DNA of 35,649 nt, taken from NCBI GenBank assembly GCA_027490055.1, contig JAIXYV010000096.1, positions 1 to 35,649 of the forward strand. Reading direction: 5' to 3'. Positions 7,930 to 16,674 of the stretch are shown here, one piece after another; position 1 is the first letter of the stretch, and every line of letters starts with the position of its first letter. The notes under the pieces are model-generated. The model was not told where the DNA came from, did not search any database, and was given only the letters and a program-made list of their open reading frames with translations. This DNA comes from Bacteroidota bacterium (GTDB lineage: Bacteria > Bacteroidota > Bacteroidia > NS11-12g > UBA955). The position numbers and the translations under genes are program-made.

Positions 7930-9811
7930 TTTCTTTCTGATACAATTTTTCTATCCAATAGTTATAGCGTTCTTCAATCAGTTTTCTTTTTTGCTTCAAA
8001 GTTACGGTCAATTCTCCTGATTCAATAGAAAAAGGCTTTCTTTTAATAATAAAATCTCTGATACGGGCATAGTTAGACAGCGACTGTGATAATTTCTTGA
8101 TGTCTTCTTCTATCCATGTCTTAATTTTTTCATCAATAATGACATCATCATCTGATTCAAAAAAGTCTTTATTTAAGGCGAAGAAATCTCTTAAATGCTC
8201 TTCTTTAGGAATGATAATAGCTGTCACATATTCTTTCTTATCACCGATGATGAAGATCTGTTCAATTTTATCACTTTGTAGATAGGTGTTTTCAATCGGA
8301 GTAGGATAGATGTTCTTACCCAGACTGGTTTTCAGCATATTTTTGTATCTGTCAGTGATTTTTAAGTACCCTTTTTCAAATTTACCAATATCACCTGTAT
8401 GGAACCAGCCTTCAGCATCCATTACCAGGGCTGTTTCGGTAGGGTTGTTATAGTAGCCTTTCATGATATTCGGACCTTTACAAAGAATTTCTCCTTCTAA
8501 AGATTCAAAATCAGGCTTAAAACTATCGTAAGTCTGCACCGTAATAAACGCTTTAGTTTCTATGTCCTGAATAGCGACTTGCTGGCGCGGAGCAACACGT
8601 CCACTGGTTCCGTGCACTTGTCTTTCAAACTCATTAACGGTTACAAAAGGCGAAGTTTCAGTTAATCCGTAACCTTGTTGACAGCGAATACCAACATTGC
8701 CGAAGAATTCGCCAATATGCTGAGGCAAAGCACCGCCACCAGAAACTAGTAGTTTAAGTTTACCGCCGAGTTTAGCTTTAATTTTACTGAAGACCAGTTT
8801 CTCGGCAATAGCATGTTTAATCGCCAGCCATGGTCCTATCATTTTTTTGTCGTCTTTTCTAAGACGGTATTGTTCACCAACCTTTAAACTCCAGAAAAAT
8901 ATTTTAGCACTGATGCCACCTTTGGCTTCGGCATTGGCTCTAATTCTACCTTCTAATCGCTCTAACAATCTTGGCACACAAGTCATGATACTAGGATGCG
9001 CCTCCATGAAGTTCTGAGCAATTTTTTCTATGCTTTCGGCAAAGGCAATCTGTGCACCGATGTAGGTAGGCAAATAGTACCCTGCCATGCGCTCGTAAAC
9101 GTGACTTAAAGGAAGGAATGACAGAAATCGATCTTCTTTATTGATACTTGGACAGAGATCTATCGCATCGTAACAATTGCTCATGAAATTGTAATGACTA
9201 AGCATGGTGCCTTTCGGAACACCGGTAGTCCCACTGGTATAAATCAAAGCCGCCAGATCATCGTGATGTATGGTTGGTAAAATGGCTTCAATCTCAGTCT
9301 TGTGAGATGACCAAAGTTGGGCACCTTCAAGTTTTACTGTATCTACTTTAATGAATTTACTGTCTTCTGATTTAGCATCAAATGCCAGAAATACATGTTT
9401 AATATTAGGGCAATCAGATTCTACTTTCTGGAATTTCTTTAGCAAGAAAGGGTTGCCTACTAAGACAGCTTTACTTTCGCTATCATTTAAAATAAATGCC
9501 GTTTCATCAGGTGTTAGGGTAGGGTAAATCGAAACATTTACTGCACCTAATTTCTGTAAAGCCTGATCAAAATAAATAAATTCAGGACAGTTTTCGAGAA
9601 CAATGGCTAGTTTATCGCCTTTTTTTACACCAATATTATGAAGGTAAGCTGCCCATTTTTCGATGTTGCTGATGGTTTCTTTATAACTAATAGATTGGTA
9701 GTCTTTGCCTACCTTTTCCATTAAGAAAGTGTGTTCAGGTGAGTGTACCTTATATGCACTGTTTAGAAGAAATTCATGAAGTGAACCGAACTCAGGGTCT
9801 TTAACTGCCAT
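7922..9811 (-). CDS. Long-chain acyl-CoA synthetase (AMP-forming)
   Basis: ANL-superfamily adenylating enzyme, 629 residues, activating a fatty acid with ATP and CoA. Visible motifs: P-loop YTSGTTGVPKG (191-201), A5-type GYGLTE (380-385), WFHTGD (469-474) with the ribose-binding Asp, and hinge region ITDRYKNMLKTSLGKNIYP (485-503) with the C-terminal lysine of the K-N-I-Y-P type. Length and the S-L-G-K-N motif resemble FadD15-like long-chain acyl-CoA synthetases rather than medium-chain or acetyl-CoA enzymes. It starts 5 bases after the GT2 stop and overlaps the WecA-like gene by 8 bases, so the three are almost certainly co-transcribed. Fatty-acid use for beta-oxidation or lipid synthesis is equally possible; a role in acylating the glycan lipid would be pure inference from context. 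Confidence 0.92.
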   Translation of the reverse strand: MAVKDPEFGSLHEFLLNSAYKVHSPEHTFLMEKVGKDYQSISYKETISNIEKWAAYLHNIGVKKGDKLAIVLENCPEFIYFDQALQKLGAVNVSIYPTLTPDETAFILNDSESKAVLVGNPFLLKKFQKVESDCPNIKHVFLAFDAKSEDSKFIKVDTVKLEGAQLWSSHKTEIEAILPTIHHDDLAALIYTSGTTGVPKGTMLSHYNFMSNCYDAIDLCPSINKEDRFLSFLPLSHVYERMAGYYLPTYIGAQIAFAESIEKIAQNFMEAHPSIMTCVPRLLERLEGRIRANAEAKGGISAKIFFWSLKVGEQYRLRKDDKKMIGPWLAIKHAIAEKLVFSKIKAKLGGKLKLLVSGGGALPQHIGEFFGNVGIRCQQGYGLTETSPFVTVNEFERQVHGTSGRVAPRQQVAIQDIETKAFITVQTYDSFKPDFESLEGEILCKGPNIMKGYYNNPTETALVMDAEGWFHTGDIGKFEKGYLKITDRYKNMLKTSLGKNIYPTPIENTYLQSDKIEQIFIIGDKKEYVTAIIIPKEEHLRDFFALNKDFFESDDDVIIDEKIKTWIEEDIKKLSQSLSNYARIRDFIIKRKPFSIESGELTVTLKQKRKLIEERYNYWIEKLYQKENA

Positions 9812-9816
9812 TATAT

Positions 9817-11787
9817 TTATTTTGATGTTGCGAAGTTATTAGAAAAAAATGCTTTTGCAAGTATATCTAAATCATTCTGCCACTGATAGCTGGCGGCGTA
9901 CATATAATTTAGATTTTGTAAAAGCTGAGGATCTGATACACTGTTACTTACCATCTGACCTATCATAAAGACTGCAGGTTTTAATTGAGGTAAATTGCTT
10001 GTATCAACCCTGTTGTTATAGCCTACCCAGGTGTAATTCCCTTTTAAACACTGTGCAAAGTGCTTAATTACTACTTTAAGGAATTGCCATTTTAAAATTA
10101 ATATTGGCAATAGTGGAATGAGGGCAATGCTAATGATAATATCCATCCATCGTTTCTTATTCAGAATTTCAGGATTGCTAAGTGCTAAAGTAATATCGAC
10201 ACTATAAAATTCTCCGGTGGTATTTTTTGAATTACTGCCAATGATATAAGCCCCTTTCTCAGGCATGATTTTATATTTTGCGCCAGTTTTTCCGGCATTT
10301 CCCATAATGCTCATAATATCTGCACTGCTGACATCTGCAGCACAGAAGATGATCTCGTTGGCTTTGTATAATTCAGTAAGTAGTGGCAGATTATCTATGC
10401 TTCCCATCCATTCACCATGTTCTTCGTTTTTAAATGGTTTAATAAAACCGAGCAACTTAAATCTGGATGGGTAGTTTAAAAGGATTTCTTTTACTCTTTG
10501 GCATTCAGACTGACTACCAACAATTAAAACCTGCGATTTTTGAGAAGCGGCTGTGTCAAGATGTTTGTACTTTATGAAATGGAACAACATTCTAACAGCA
10601 ATGGTTATAAGCATGGTCCACACCGCGCCTAATAGAATTAGGGCTCTCGAGAAGCGCATAGATTCAGGCAATAATGCATAGATGGCCAGAAGCACCATAC
10701 TGCCTAAAATGACCCCTCTGCCAGTTTTGTTAAATTTGAATGGCTCACTATACCCGCCGCTTAACCATATACCACCTTGCCAGAGTAAGATATAAGCCGG
10801 CACATGGAACATCAGATATTCGTCAGGGTAAAATCCGCCTACAACATATTTGTTGTAGACTTCCCAATACCTCATGATGCCGTAGTAGCCAATAAAAATC
10901 AGCAGAAAATCAAATATGAAAAGTTTGAGCGTATTAAAAAGTCTAATAAAAAGTGCAATGGCTGCACGAGCAAAAATGGCTGCGTTAATACAGGTTGTAA
11001 ACCACCATCCCTGTTGTTTGGAAAAGTGTTTTCTGGCAAATTTTGCCATGGCCTGATAAAATATCTTGACATAGTTGATACTATGTTTTTTAGTGCTTTC
11101 CCCTTTGTAGTGAATGATGGTGGTATCGGCAAAGTAATAATTGTCATAACCACCCTTTACAATGCGATAACTTAAGTCGATGTCTTCGCCGTACATAAAG
11201 AAAGATTCATCCAGCAGTCCAACTTCATCCAGCGCTTTCTTTCTGATCAGCATAAATGCGCCGCTGAGAATATCCACTTTATTGTTTTCGAATTCGCTTA
11301 AAAAGCCTAAGTGATAGGCGCCAAAGGTTTTTGATTTTGGAAATATTTTAGCCAGGCCGCTCATTTTGTAGAAAGCAACGGCAGGAGTAGGTAAACCTCT
11401 TTTAGACTCAGGCAGGAAATCGCCACGACCATCAATCATGCGAACGCCCAGTGCGCCAGCATTTGGATGGGCATCCATAAAGCTAACGGTTTTGGTGAGG
11501 GTATCTTCGCCAATGACAGTATCTGGATTAAGCAGAAGAACATATCTGCCTTTTGAAAGGCGAATTCCTTGATTATTAGCTTTACTAAATCCCAGGTTTT
11601 CCTTGTTTTCGATAAGGATAGCCTGAGGAAATTTTTCTTTAACCATACTGCAAGAATCGTCTGCAGAGCGGTTGTCAACTACTATCACCTCTACGCTTAG
11701 ATGTTGCACAGCCTTGTATACTGAAAGCAAAGTTTGCTCCAGTAAAGCTTTTACATTGTAATTGACAATTATTACCGATAGATCCAT
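9817..11787 (-). CDS. GT2 glycosyltransferase fused to a WcaJ-like membrane module with degenerate C-terminus
   Basis: 656 residues in two parts. Residues 1-255 form a GT-A glycosyltransferase family 2 domain of the rhamnosyltransferase/WbbL sort: VIIVNYN, VVDNRSAD, LLNPDT (85-90), and the acceptor-site region FMYGEDIDLSYR (197-208). Residues 265-405 hold about four hydrophobic helices; 417-545 look like the nucleotide-binding CoA_binding_3-type domain (SQVLIVGSQSE) of WcaJ-like polyprenol phosphoglycosyltransferases. The tail (544-650) keeps the family's KRWMDI, LKGNYTWVGY, LPQLKP and final LNYMYAASYQWQNDLDI landmarks. It lacks the middle catalytic stretch with the RSM segment and the Asp-Glu dyad of the canonical DELPQ motif. 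It is the first gene of the operon with the ligase and WecA-like enzyme. GT2 activity is likely; phosphosugar transfer by the tail is unlikely. Confidence 0.85.
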   Translation of the reverse strand: MDLSVIIVNYNVKALLEQTLLSVYKAVQHLSVEVIVVDNRSADDSCSMVKEKFPQAILIENKENLGFSKANNQGIRLSKGRYVLLLNPDTVIGEDTLTKTVSFMDAHPNAGALGVRMIDGRGDFLPESKRGLPTPAVAFYKMSGLAKIFPKSKTFGAYHLGFLSEFENNKVDILSGAFMLIRKKALDEVGLLDESFFMYGEDIDLSYRIVKGGYDNYYFADTTIIHYKGESTKKHSINYVKIFYQAMAKFARKHFSKQQGWWFTTCINAAIFARAAIALFIRLFNTLKLFIFDFLLIFIGYYGIMRYWEVYNKYVVGGFYPDEYLMFHVPAYILLWQGGIWLSGGYSEPFKFNKTGRGVILGSMVLLAIYALLPESMRFSRALILLGAVWTMLITIAVRMLFHFIKYKHLDTAASQKSQVLIVGSQSECQRVKEILLNYPSRFKLLGFIKPFKNEEHGEWMGSIDNLPLLTELYKANEIIFCAADVSSADIMSIMGNAGKTGAKYKIMPEKGAYIIGSNSKNTTGEFYSVDITLALSNPEILNKKRWMDIIISIALIPLLPILILKWQFLKVVIKHFAQCLKGNYTWVGYNNRVDTSNLPQLKPAVFMIGQMVSNSVSDPQLLQNLNYMYAASYQWQNDLDILAKAFFSNNFATSK

Positions 11788-11801
11788 TCAGTATTCTATG
11801 G

Positions 11802-11809
11802 CAAACCTA
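11802..11809 (-). promoter_or_regulatory. -7 box for the GT2 / acyl-CoA ligase / WecA-like operon
   Basis: TAGGTTTG on the minus strand ends 14 bases before the ATG at 11787. No TTG is found at the usual distance, so this is a half-supported promoter in the 81-base gap after the PKD gene. Confidence 0.4.
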
Positions 11810-11868
11810 CACTTTTTTTTTAAAAGATGGTGCTTTGCCAATGAGATTGCTGAACTTGAGTTAAAATA

Positions 11869-14800
11869 TTACTTCCTTATCAAGTTGATGGTACCATTGG
11901 TTTTGTAAATGGTTTCAGGCGCAATAGCAAAACTGTATTCGAAAATGTAGTAATAGGTCCCATCAGAGCAAGTTGCGCCATTGTTTTTAACCTTGCCATT
12001 CCAGTTATTGCCATCGCCAGGTTCTGCATCCTCGAATCCTTCGTATACTACTACTCCCCAGCGGTCGTAAATAGTTAAATGATATTTGTCTTCTCCTTCA
12101 ATGCTTACCTCATAGTCGTCGTTGAATCCATTGGAGGTTTCAGGTGTAAAGACATTGTAGAGGGTTATAAATTCTTTGTAGTCGTTATAAATTGGTTTGC
12201 ATATACTGTCTTTACATTTATTGAAAACAGAGGCAGTCAGGCATACATTGAATCTACCATTTACTCTGCCATAATTGTGGAAAGGGTTTTGTTCGGTAGA
12301 ACTGTTTTTGTCTCCAGAACCTGGATCGCCAAAATCCCATTTAAGATCGGCATACGAAGGATCTGAAAGATTTTTAAATTTAAATATCGGTGCTTTGCTG
12401 TCCGAACTTATTTCAAAATCAGCTTCAACTCCAAGAACAGTTATGGTTCTGAAGGCAGAATCAATGCAAACAGGTTCGCCAATACCAAAATTATATACGG
12501 GCTTGTAACTGATAATAAATGTGCCTGTTTTACCGTAGTTATGTCCAGCTTTTGGATTGAAGGCCTGGATATATTTGGTGTAGTCTCCAAAATCCCATCT
12601 TACTGAATTTACATTGCTTTCGCAGTTAAATAAGGCGGTTTGACCAAGGCAAATGGTATCTGGACCGGTGAAACGGGCATATTTAGTGTCGTAAACAGTT
12701 ACACCGTTTTTAGGATCAAAGTTTTCGTGGCAATAGTAAACCGCACCAGTATATGGATTATAAAAAGTGTCTATACCAATAAGTTTTGGGTAGTATTTTC
12801 CAGCTTTCAGATACTTGAAAGTCTGGTCTTTTTTAGTCCTGTCCTCAATCGTGGTATTGTCCATGTCGTCGAACTCCCAGATATAGCTGGAGCATTTTCT
12901 CGAGATATTCTTAAAACTCACGGTCAGAGGTGCGCATCCAATAGTATCTGTAAGAGTAAATTTAGGTAAAGATCCTATCACTTTTATGTCAAATTTGACG
13001 GTGTCTCTACAGCCATTATTGTCTTCGATAATATGTAAGGTATTGATAATGCTATCTTCCAGGTTAAATGATCTGAAAGGATTTTTTTCTGCCGTGGTGT
13101 ACATACCAGAACCGAAATCCCACAAAAAGCTGTTGATTATATCGCCTTTCTTGCTTTTGATGTAATAAGAAGAGTCAAATAACTGTTTTAGTTCGCTACA
13201 GAAAGAAATTCTGGAATCACTCAATATGCCGGCTTTTAGTTCTCTGATAAATAGATCTTGTCTCAAAGTGTCAATACAGCCAAGCATATCTTCTGCAATC
13301 ATCATTACCTGCGTGCTGTCATTATTGATGAACTTTTCGCAATAAGGTTCACCTTTAAACCCTTTTTTATTATAGTCGCTGAACCAGGTGACATTTTTCA
13401 GTTTATTGTAGTTTGAGTCATTGTTGTAATTATCAATTTCAGATGAGAAGCAAATAGTTTCTCTGATACATTCTTTACCGTTTCTGCGCAGAAACAGACC
13501 CTTGCCAAATCGTATTTTCAGTTTTCGGGTTCTTACACAACCTTCGTGTGAAGTAAAGGATAGCGATAAGAAAGTGTCGAGTCCTGTTAACCTGTAGCGA
13601 TGTTTGACTGATTTCAGAACAGAATCTTTATCAAATATGATTTCTTCAGAATAACCATCCTTCCAGTCGATTCGCACTCTGTCACCCATAATAAAATTGG
13701 GGTTAACAAATTCTATTTCAGCTTCAAATGGATTACAAATATTTGTAATTTTCAACCTTAAAGCGGTATCCATTGTTTCATTCACCCACAGGAAATTGTC
13801 TACAAACACAGTGTCAAGCCAGGTGCTGTCACTTCTGTAAATTTTGATTGAATCGTCGCCAAAATCTTCAGCTCTATCTGGCTCTTTGTTTTCGAAGATG
13901 AAAGCTACGCCATACAATCCTTTATAAGGTTTATTGATTTGTGAAGGGAAGTTTAACCAGGTTTTACCGGTGTCAAGGGAAAAGTATTTTGGTCCGATTT
14001 CATTTTCTCTCAATCTTAAAAAAGTGTCCCCCTGGCATATTGTTATCATTCCGCCACGCTTACATAAACGACAATGGAAGTGTTCCATCTTATCAACTGT
14101 ACTATCAGAGCATCCTACAGAAGTGTCAGTAACTGAGAGCAAAATGGGATTACTGCCCCGAGGGGTGGTGTAATTGTGTTTACCAAACCAGTCGCGACCA
14201 TAGTTGCAGTTTTTATATTTATTTTGATTGGCTGACCTGTTGATGACGCAATTTTCGCCGTCAGGATCAATTAGTGTCCAACGATAAATAGCATGCTTTC
14301 TATTCAGGTTGAGAGATGTGTCAATAAAAAACACTTTTTTATCAATGCCGCATTGTTTCTGATTAAATACTTTAATACGGGCAACAGGACCTTTTACTCT
14401 GAAATTAACGGTATTGCTTACCTGGCACGGACCTTTCGTAACTGTACAAACCATTTGGTGTTTACCCGGTCCTGCAGATATTCCCTTAGGCAGAGTGGTA
14501 AGATTAGGATTGTTATGATGCAAATTCCGTCCATCTATAAGCCAGGTATAATTGTATCCTGTTCCGCCAGTATTGCTAAAAGTAATGTTCTGACCAGAGC
14601 CAAAACAAAATAGAGAATCATTAATGCTGAATGTATTGGAGATAGTGTCTGCATCCAGTTGAATGCTTATGCTATCTTTGGTCATACAAGTATTGTCTGG
14701 ATTGCTTAAAATCAATTCTGCAGTTACTTTTCTACTTTTATTGGTTTTAATACAACTGACTTTGGCATAACTTAAGGATTGCCAGCCTGTTTTGTCGATA

Positions 14801-15495
14801 TTCCATAAATACGTTTGATTGCTATTAGAAGATTCAGATATATTACTGAAACACACTTCAGCCTCGCCACAGCCAGGGTAGGTAATTTCTTTTTTTATTT
14901 TAGCCAGGGTGCCGTTAATGACTTTGACATTGGTGATTGCAGAGCCCTTGCAACCTTTATCATCTGTCACTTCCATCTTAATTTTGTAAACATCCTTCAT
15001 TTTGTAATGATGAGACATAATATCTCCCATCTGACGGTTGTTGTCTAAATCAAAATTGCCATCACCCCACACCATTAAACGTTTAACAATTCTATTGCTT
15101 CCAGAGGCCAAGGAAGAGTCTTTTAATTTAAATAAATTAGTATATAAACAGGTGTCAGAATTTGGTTGTAGTAACATTTTAGCAATCGGCAGATCGTGTA
15201 CGATAATGGTAACAGAGTCACGGATAGTGCCACTTCCATTATTGGTCATTTGTAGTCGGATGACAAAGGTCCCTCCAGATTTATATAAATGAAATGGTGC
15301 TTTACTCGCCGAGGTAAATCCATCGCCAAAGTCCCAGCGGTATGTAGTGGCTGCCGTATTAGTATTGAAATACGCCAGATTGCCCAGGCAAACATCTTTT
15401 TGTGTGATGATATTAGTTGCACTGAGTTTGTTTCCAACAAGCAAAAATAGAAACAGTAGAGAATACTTAAACAAAGATTGAAGTGGTTTTAACAT
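11869..15495 (-). CDS. PKD-repeat surface protein with gliding-motility/T9SS type B C-terminal domain
   Basis: 1208-residue exported protein. A signal peptide (about 1-26, hydrophobic core SLLFLFLLVG) is followed by roughly ten Ig-like repeats. The clear PKD ones carry YRWDFGDG near residue 52 and, close to the C-terminus, FLWDFGSG, YIWEFDD, VRWDFGDY and LKWDFGDP; more diverged units lie between. The last ~95 residues (LYNVFTPETSNGFND, YHLTIYDRWGVVVYEG, W-N-G-K, C-S-D-G-T-Y-Y-Y-I-F) are the 'gliding motility-associated C-terminal domain', the type B sorting signal that sends proteins through the type IX secretion system (T9SS) to the surface. Many cysteines suggest disulphides. It stands alone between its own promoter region and the polysaccharide operon. 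Likely an adhesin or structural surface protein; ligand unknown. Confidence 0.9.
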   Translation of the reverse strand: MLKPLQSLFKYSLLFLFLLVGNKLSATNIITQKDVCLGNLAYFNTNTAATTYRWDFGDGFTSASKAPFHLYKSGGTFVIRLQMTNNGSGTIRDSVTIIVHDLPIAKMLLQPNSDTCLYTNLFKLKDSSLASGSNRIVKRLMVWGDGNFDLDNNRQMGDIMSHHYKMKDVYKIKMEVTDDKGCKGSAITNVKVINGTLAKIKKEITYPGCGEAEVCFSNISESSNSNQTYLWNIDKTGWQSLSYAKVSCIKTNKSRKVTAELILSNPDNTCMTKDSISIQLDADTISNTFSINDSLFCFGSGQNITFSNTGGTGYNYTWLIDGRNLHHNNPNLTTLPKGISAGPGKHQMVCTVTKGPCQVSNTVNFRVKGPVARIKVFNQKQCGIDKKVFFIDTSLNLNRKHAIYRWTLIDPDGENCVINRSANQNKYKNCNYGRDWFGKHNYTTPRGSNPILLSVTDTSVGCSDSTVDKMEHFHCRLCKRGGMITICQGDTFLRLRENEIGPKYFSLDTGKTWLNFPSQINKPYKGLYGVAFIFENKEPDRAEDFGDDSIKIYRSDSTWLDTVFVDNFLWVNETMDTALRLKITNICNPFEAEIEFVNPNFIMGDRVRIDWKDGYSEEIIFDKDSVLKSVKHRYRLTGLDTFLSLSFTSHEGCVRTRKLKIRFGKGLFLRRNGKECIRETICFSSEIDNYNNDSNYNKLKNVTWFSDYNKKGFKGEPYCEKFINNDSTQVMMIAEDMLGCIDTLRQDLFIRELKAGILSDSRISFCSELKQLFDSSYYIKSKKGDIINSFLWDFGSGMYTTAEKNPFRSFNLEDSIINTLHIIEDNNGCRDTVKFDIKVIGSLPKFTLTDTIGCAPLTVSFKNISRKCSSYIWEFDDMDNTTIEDRTKKDQTFKYLKAGKYYPKLIGIDTFYNPYTGAVYYCHENFDPKNGVTVYDTKYARFTGPDTICLGQTALFNCESNVNSVRWDFGDYTKYIQAFNPKAGHNYGKTGTFIISYKPVYNFGIGEPVCIDSAFRTITVLGVEADFEISSDSKAPIFKFKNLSDPSYADLKWDFGDPGSGDKNSSTEQNPFHNYGRVNGRFNVCLTASVFNKCKDSICKPIYNDYKEFITLYNVFTPETSNGFNDDYEVSIEGEDKYHLTIYDRWGVVVYEGFEDAEPGDGNNWNGKVKNNGATCSDGTYYYIFEYSFAIAPETIYKTNGTINLIRK

Positions 15496-15513
15496 AGTCG
15501 TAGTGCTTTTTTA

Positions 15514-15544
15514 TTTAGACAAATAGTTTTTTTAAAATGCTGCA
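15514..15544 (-). promoter_or_regulatory. Bipartite upstream element, copy 1 (PKD gene)
   Basis: Read leftward: TGCAGCATTTT, 7 variable bases, CTATTTGTCTAAA, then 18 bases to the ATG at 15495. The same two blocks with the same spacing occur in front of the DUF4340-like gene (17715-17745). CTATTTG may serve as a variant -7 box. Confidence 0.5.
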
Positions 15545-15548
15545 AAGT

Positions 15549-15556
15549 CAAAAATA
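15549..15556 (-). promoter_or_regulatory. Candidate -7 box upstream of the PKD gene
   Basis: TATTTTTG on the minus strand matches TAnnTTTG and would give a leader of about 50 bases that contains the bipartite element. No -33 TTG is evident. Confidence 0.35.
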
Positions 15557-15598
15557 ATCCTTGCAGTCTGAACCTATAGACGACTAAAAAGTAAGAAC

Positions 15599-15615
15599 GT
15601 GACTCTAAAAGTCAC
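15599..15615 (-). terminator. Weak hairpin after the apbE-like gene
   Basis: Arms GTGACT / AGTCAC with a 5-base loop lie 23 bases beyond the stop of the leftward ApbE-like gene. The following U-tract on that strand is interrupted, so termination would be inefficient. Confidence 0.3.
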
Positions 15616-15637
15616 TTTATTTTACATTCGGGAAGTA

Positions 15638-16672
15638 TTACTCTTGTTTTGAGATACTTGCAGATAGATTGGAACTCGACCAATATTGAATTTGATTGTC
15701 TTTTTCGAAGATGAAAAAGGCTTTTAGATCTGGATTTTGTTCAATGAATTCGATGGATTTAGTAAGGTCCATTAACATACAATACGATGCAATGGCTTTA
15801 GCATTCATTGTTTTCTTTGCTAATATAGTTACGCTTAGAAGTTCATTTCTTTCAGGAAATCCAGTAATTGGATTAATGTTATGGCTAAATCGTTTCCCTT
15901 TGTAAAAGAAAAAAGTTTTGTAACTATTTTCTGTTGCCAGGCCATAATTTTTCAATGGAATTTTACAGAATTCTATTGATTTTTGTGTGTTGAACATTGG
16001 TTTTTCAATACTGATAGGCCAGTAGGAATCATGTCCATTATTGCCTTTTGCTCTAATATCTCCACCGAAATTGATGTAATAGTTTTTGAAATGATAGACT
16101 GAATCAAACATTTCGGCAATTGCATCTGCAAGCATTGCTTTGTAAATTACCTGGTAATTCAGGTTTTTTTGTCCGTTTAATTTGACTGGTCCCTTTTCAT
16201 TAAAATCAACTAATCCGCCATATTGATGAGGGATGAGTGCCTCAACTTGAGATTGAACAACAGTTTCGGGGTGTACTTTCGCACCTGCAAAGCCCCATAA
16301 AACTAATAGGTCATGCATCTGAGCACTAAACATTCCATCAGTCTTTTCATTCATTAATCTACTAAAAGAATCAAGTTTTACGAAGATTGGCCTGGTTATA
16401 TTGAATAGTCGTAAATCTTTTTGGTTTAGAGGATTGCTGCTATTGAATTGAGCAATTATGGAGGAGCCGCTATCTACGTTGAGTAAATGGCTGTAGAAGC
16501 TAAGGAGTTGATGAATTTCGGCTTTAAGATTGGTAGTATCATCATAGGCTATTTCGTATTTAAAGCCATCTGATTTACCTTTAATAATGCTGAATTTGTT
16601 GTCTTTACCAGTTGAGTTATTGCAAGCAATTGTTAATGCAACTATCGATAAGTAAAAGACAATTGATTTCAT
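15638..16672 (-). CDS. ApbE-like lipoprotein with altered active site
   Basis: 344 residues, similar along its length to FAD:protein FMN transferase (ApbE), which attaches FMN to Thr in flavoproteins. The N-terminus looks like a lipoprotein signal ending at Cys17, though the lipobox TIAC is atypical. Conserved landmarks: NFGGDIRAKG (201-210), GLATENSY (244-251), GKRFSHNINPITGFPE (259-274). Deviations: the segment equivalent to DLGGIAKGYAVD reads LNYQVIYKAMLAD (171-183), losing the glycines. In the C-terminal motif normally ADAxxT the metal-binding Asp is Lys292 and the Thr is Ser296. The gene follows the DUF4340-like gene after 2 bases, so the two are co-expressed. It may be a pseudo-enzyme that binds flavin or protein only. 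The homology is firm; activity is doubtful. Confidence 0.8.
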   Translation of the reverse strand: MKSIVFYLSIVALTIACNNSTGKDNKFSIIKGKSDGFKYEIAYDDTTNLKAEIHQLLSFYSHLLNVDSGSSIIAQFNSSNPLNQKDLRLFNITRPIFVKLDSFSRLMNEKTDGMFSAQMHDLLVLWGFAGAKVHPETVVQSQVEALIPHQYGGLVDFNEKGPVKLNGQKNLNYQVIYKAMLADAIAEMFDSVYHFKNYYINFGGDIRAKGNNGHDSYWPISIEKPMFNTQKSIEFCKIPLKNYGLATENSYKTFFFYKGKRFSHNINPITGFPERNELLSVTILAKKTMNAKAIASYCMLMDLTKSIEFIEQNPDLKAFFIFEKDNQIQYWSSSNLSASISKQE

Positions 16673-16674
16673 GT

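Noticed and set aside
11869-15495. Tandem DNA repeat or phase-variable region in the PKD gene
   Set aside because: The PKD units are diverged at DNA level; I saw no long direct repeats or homopolymer tract placed to cause frameshifts.
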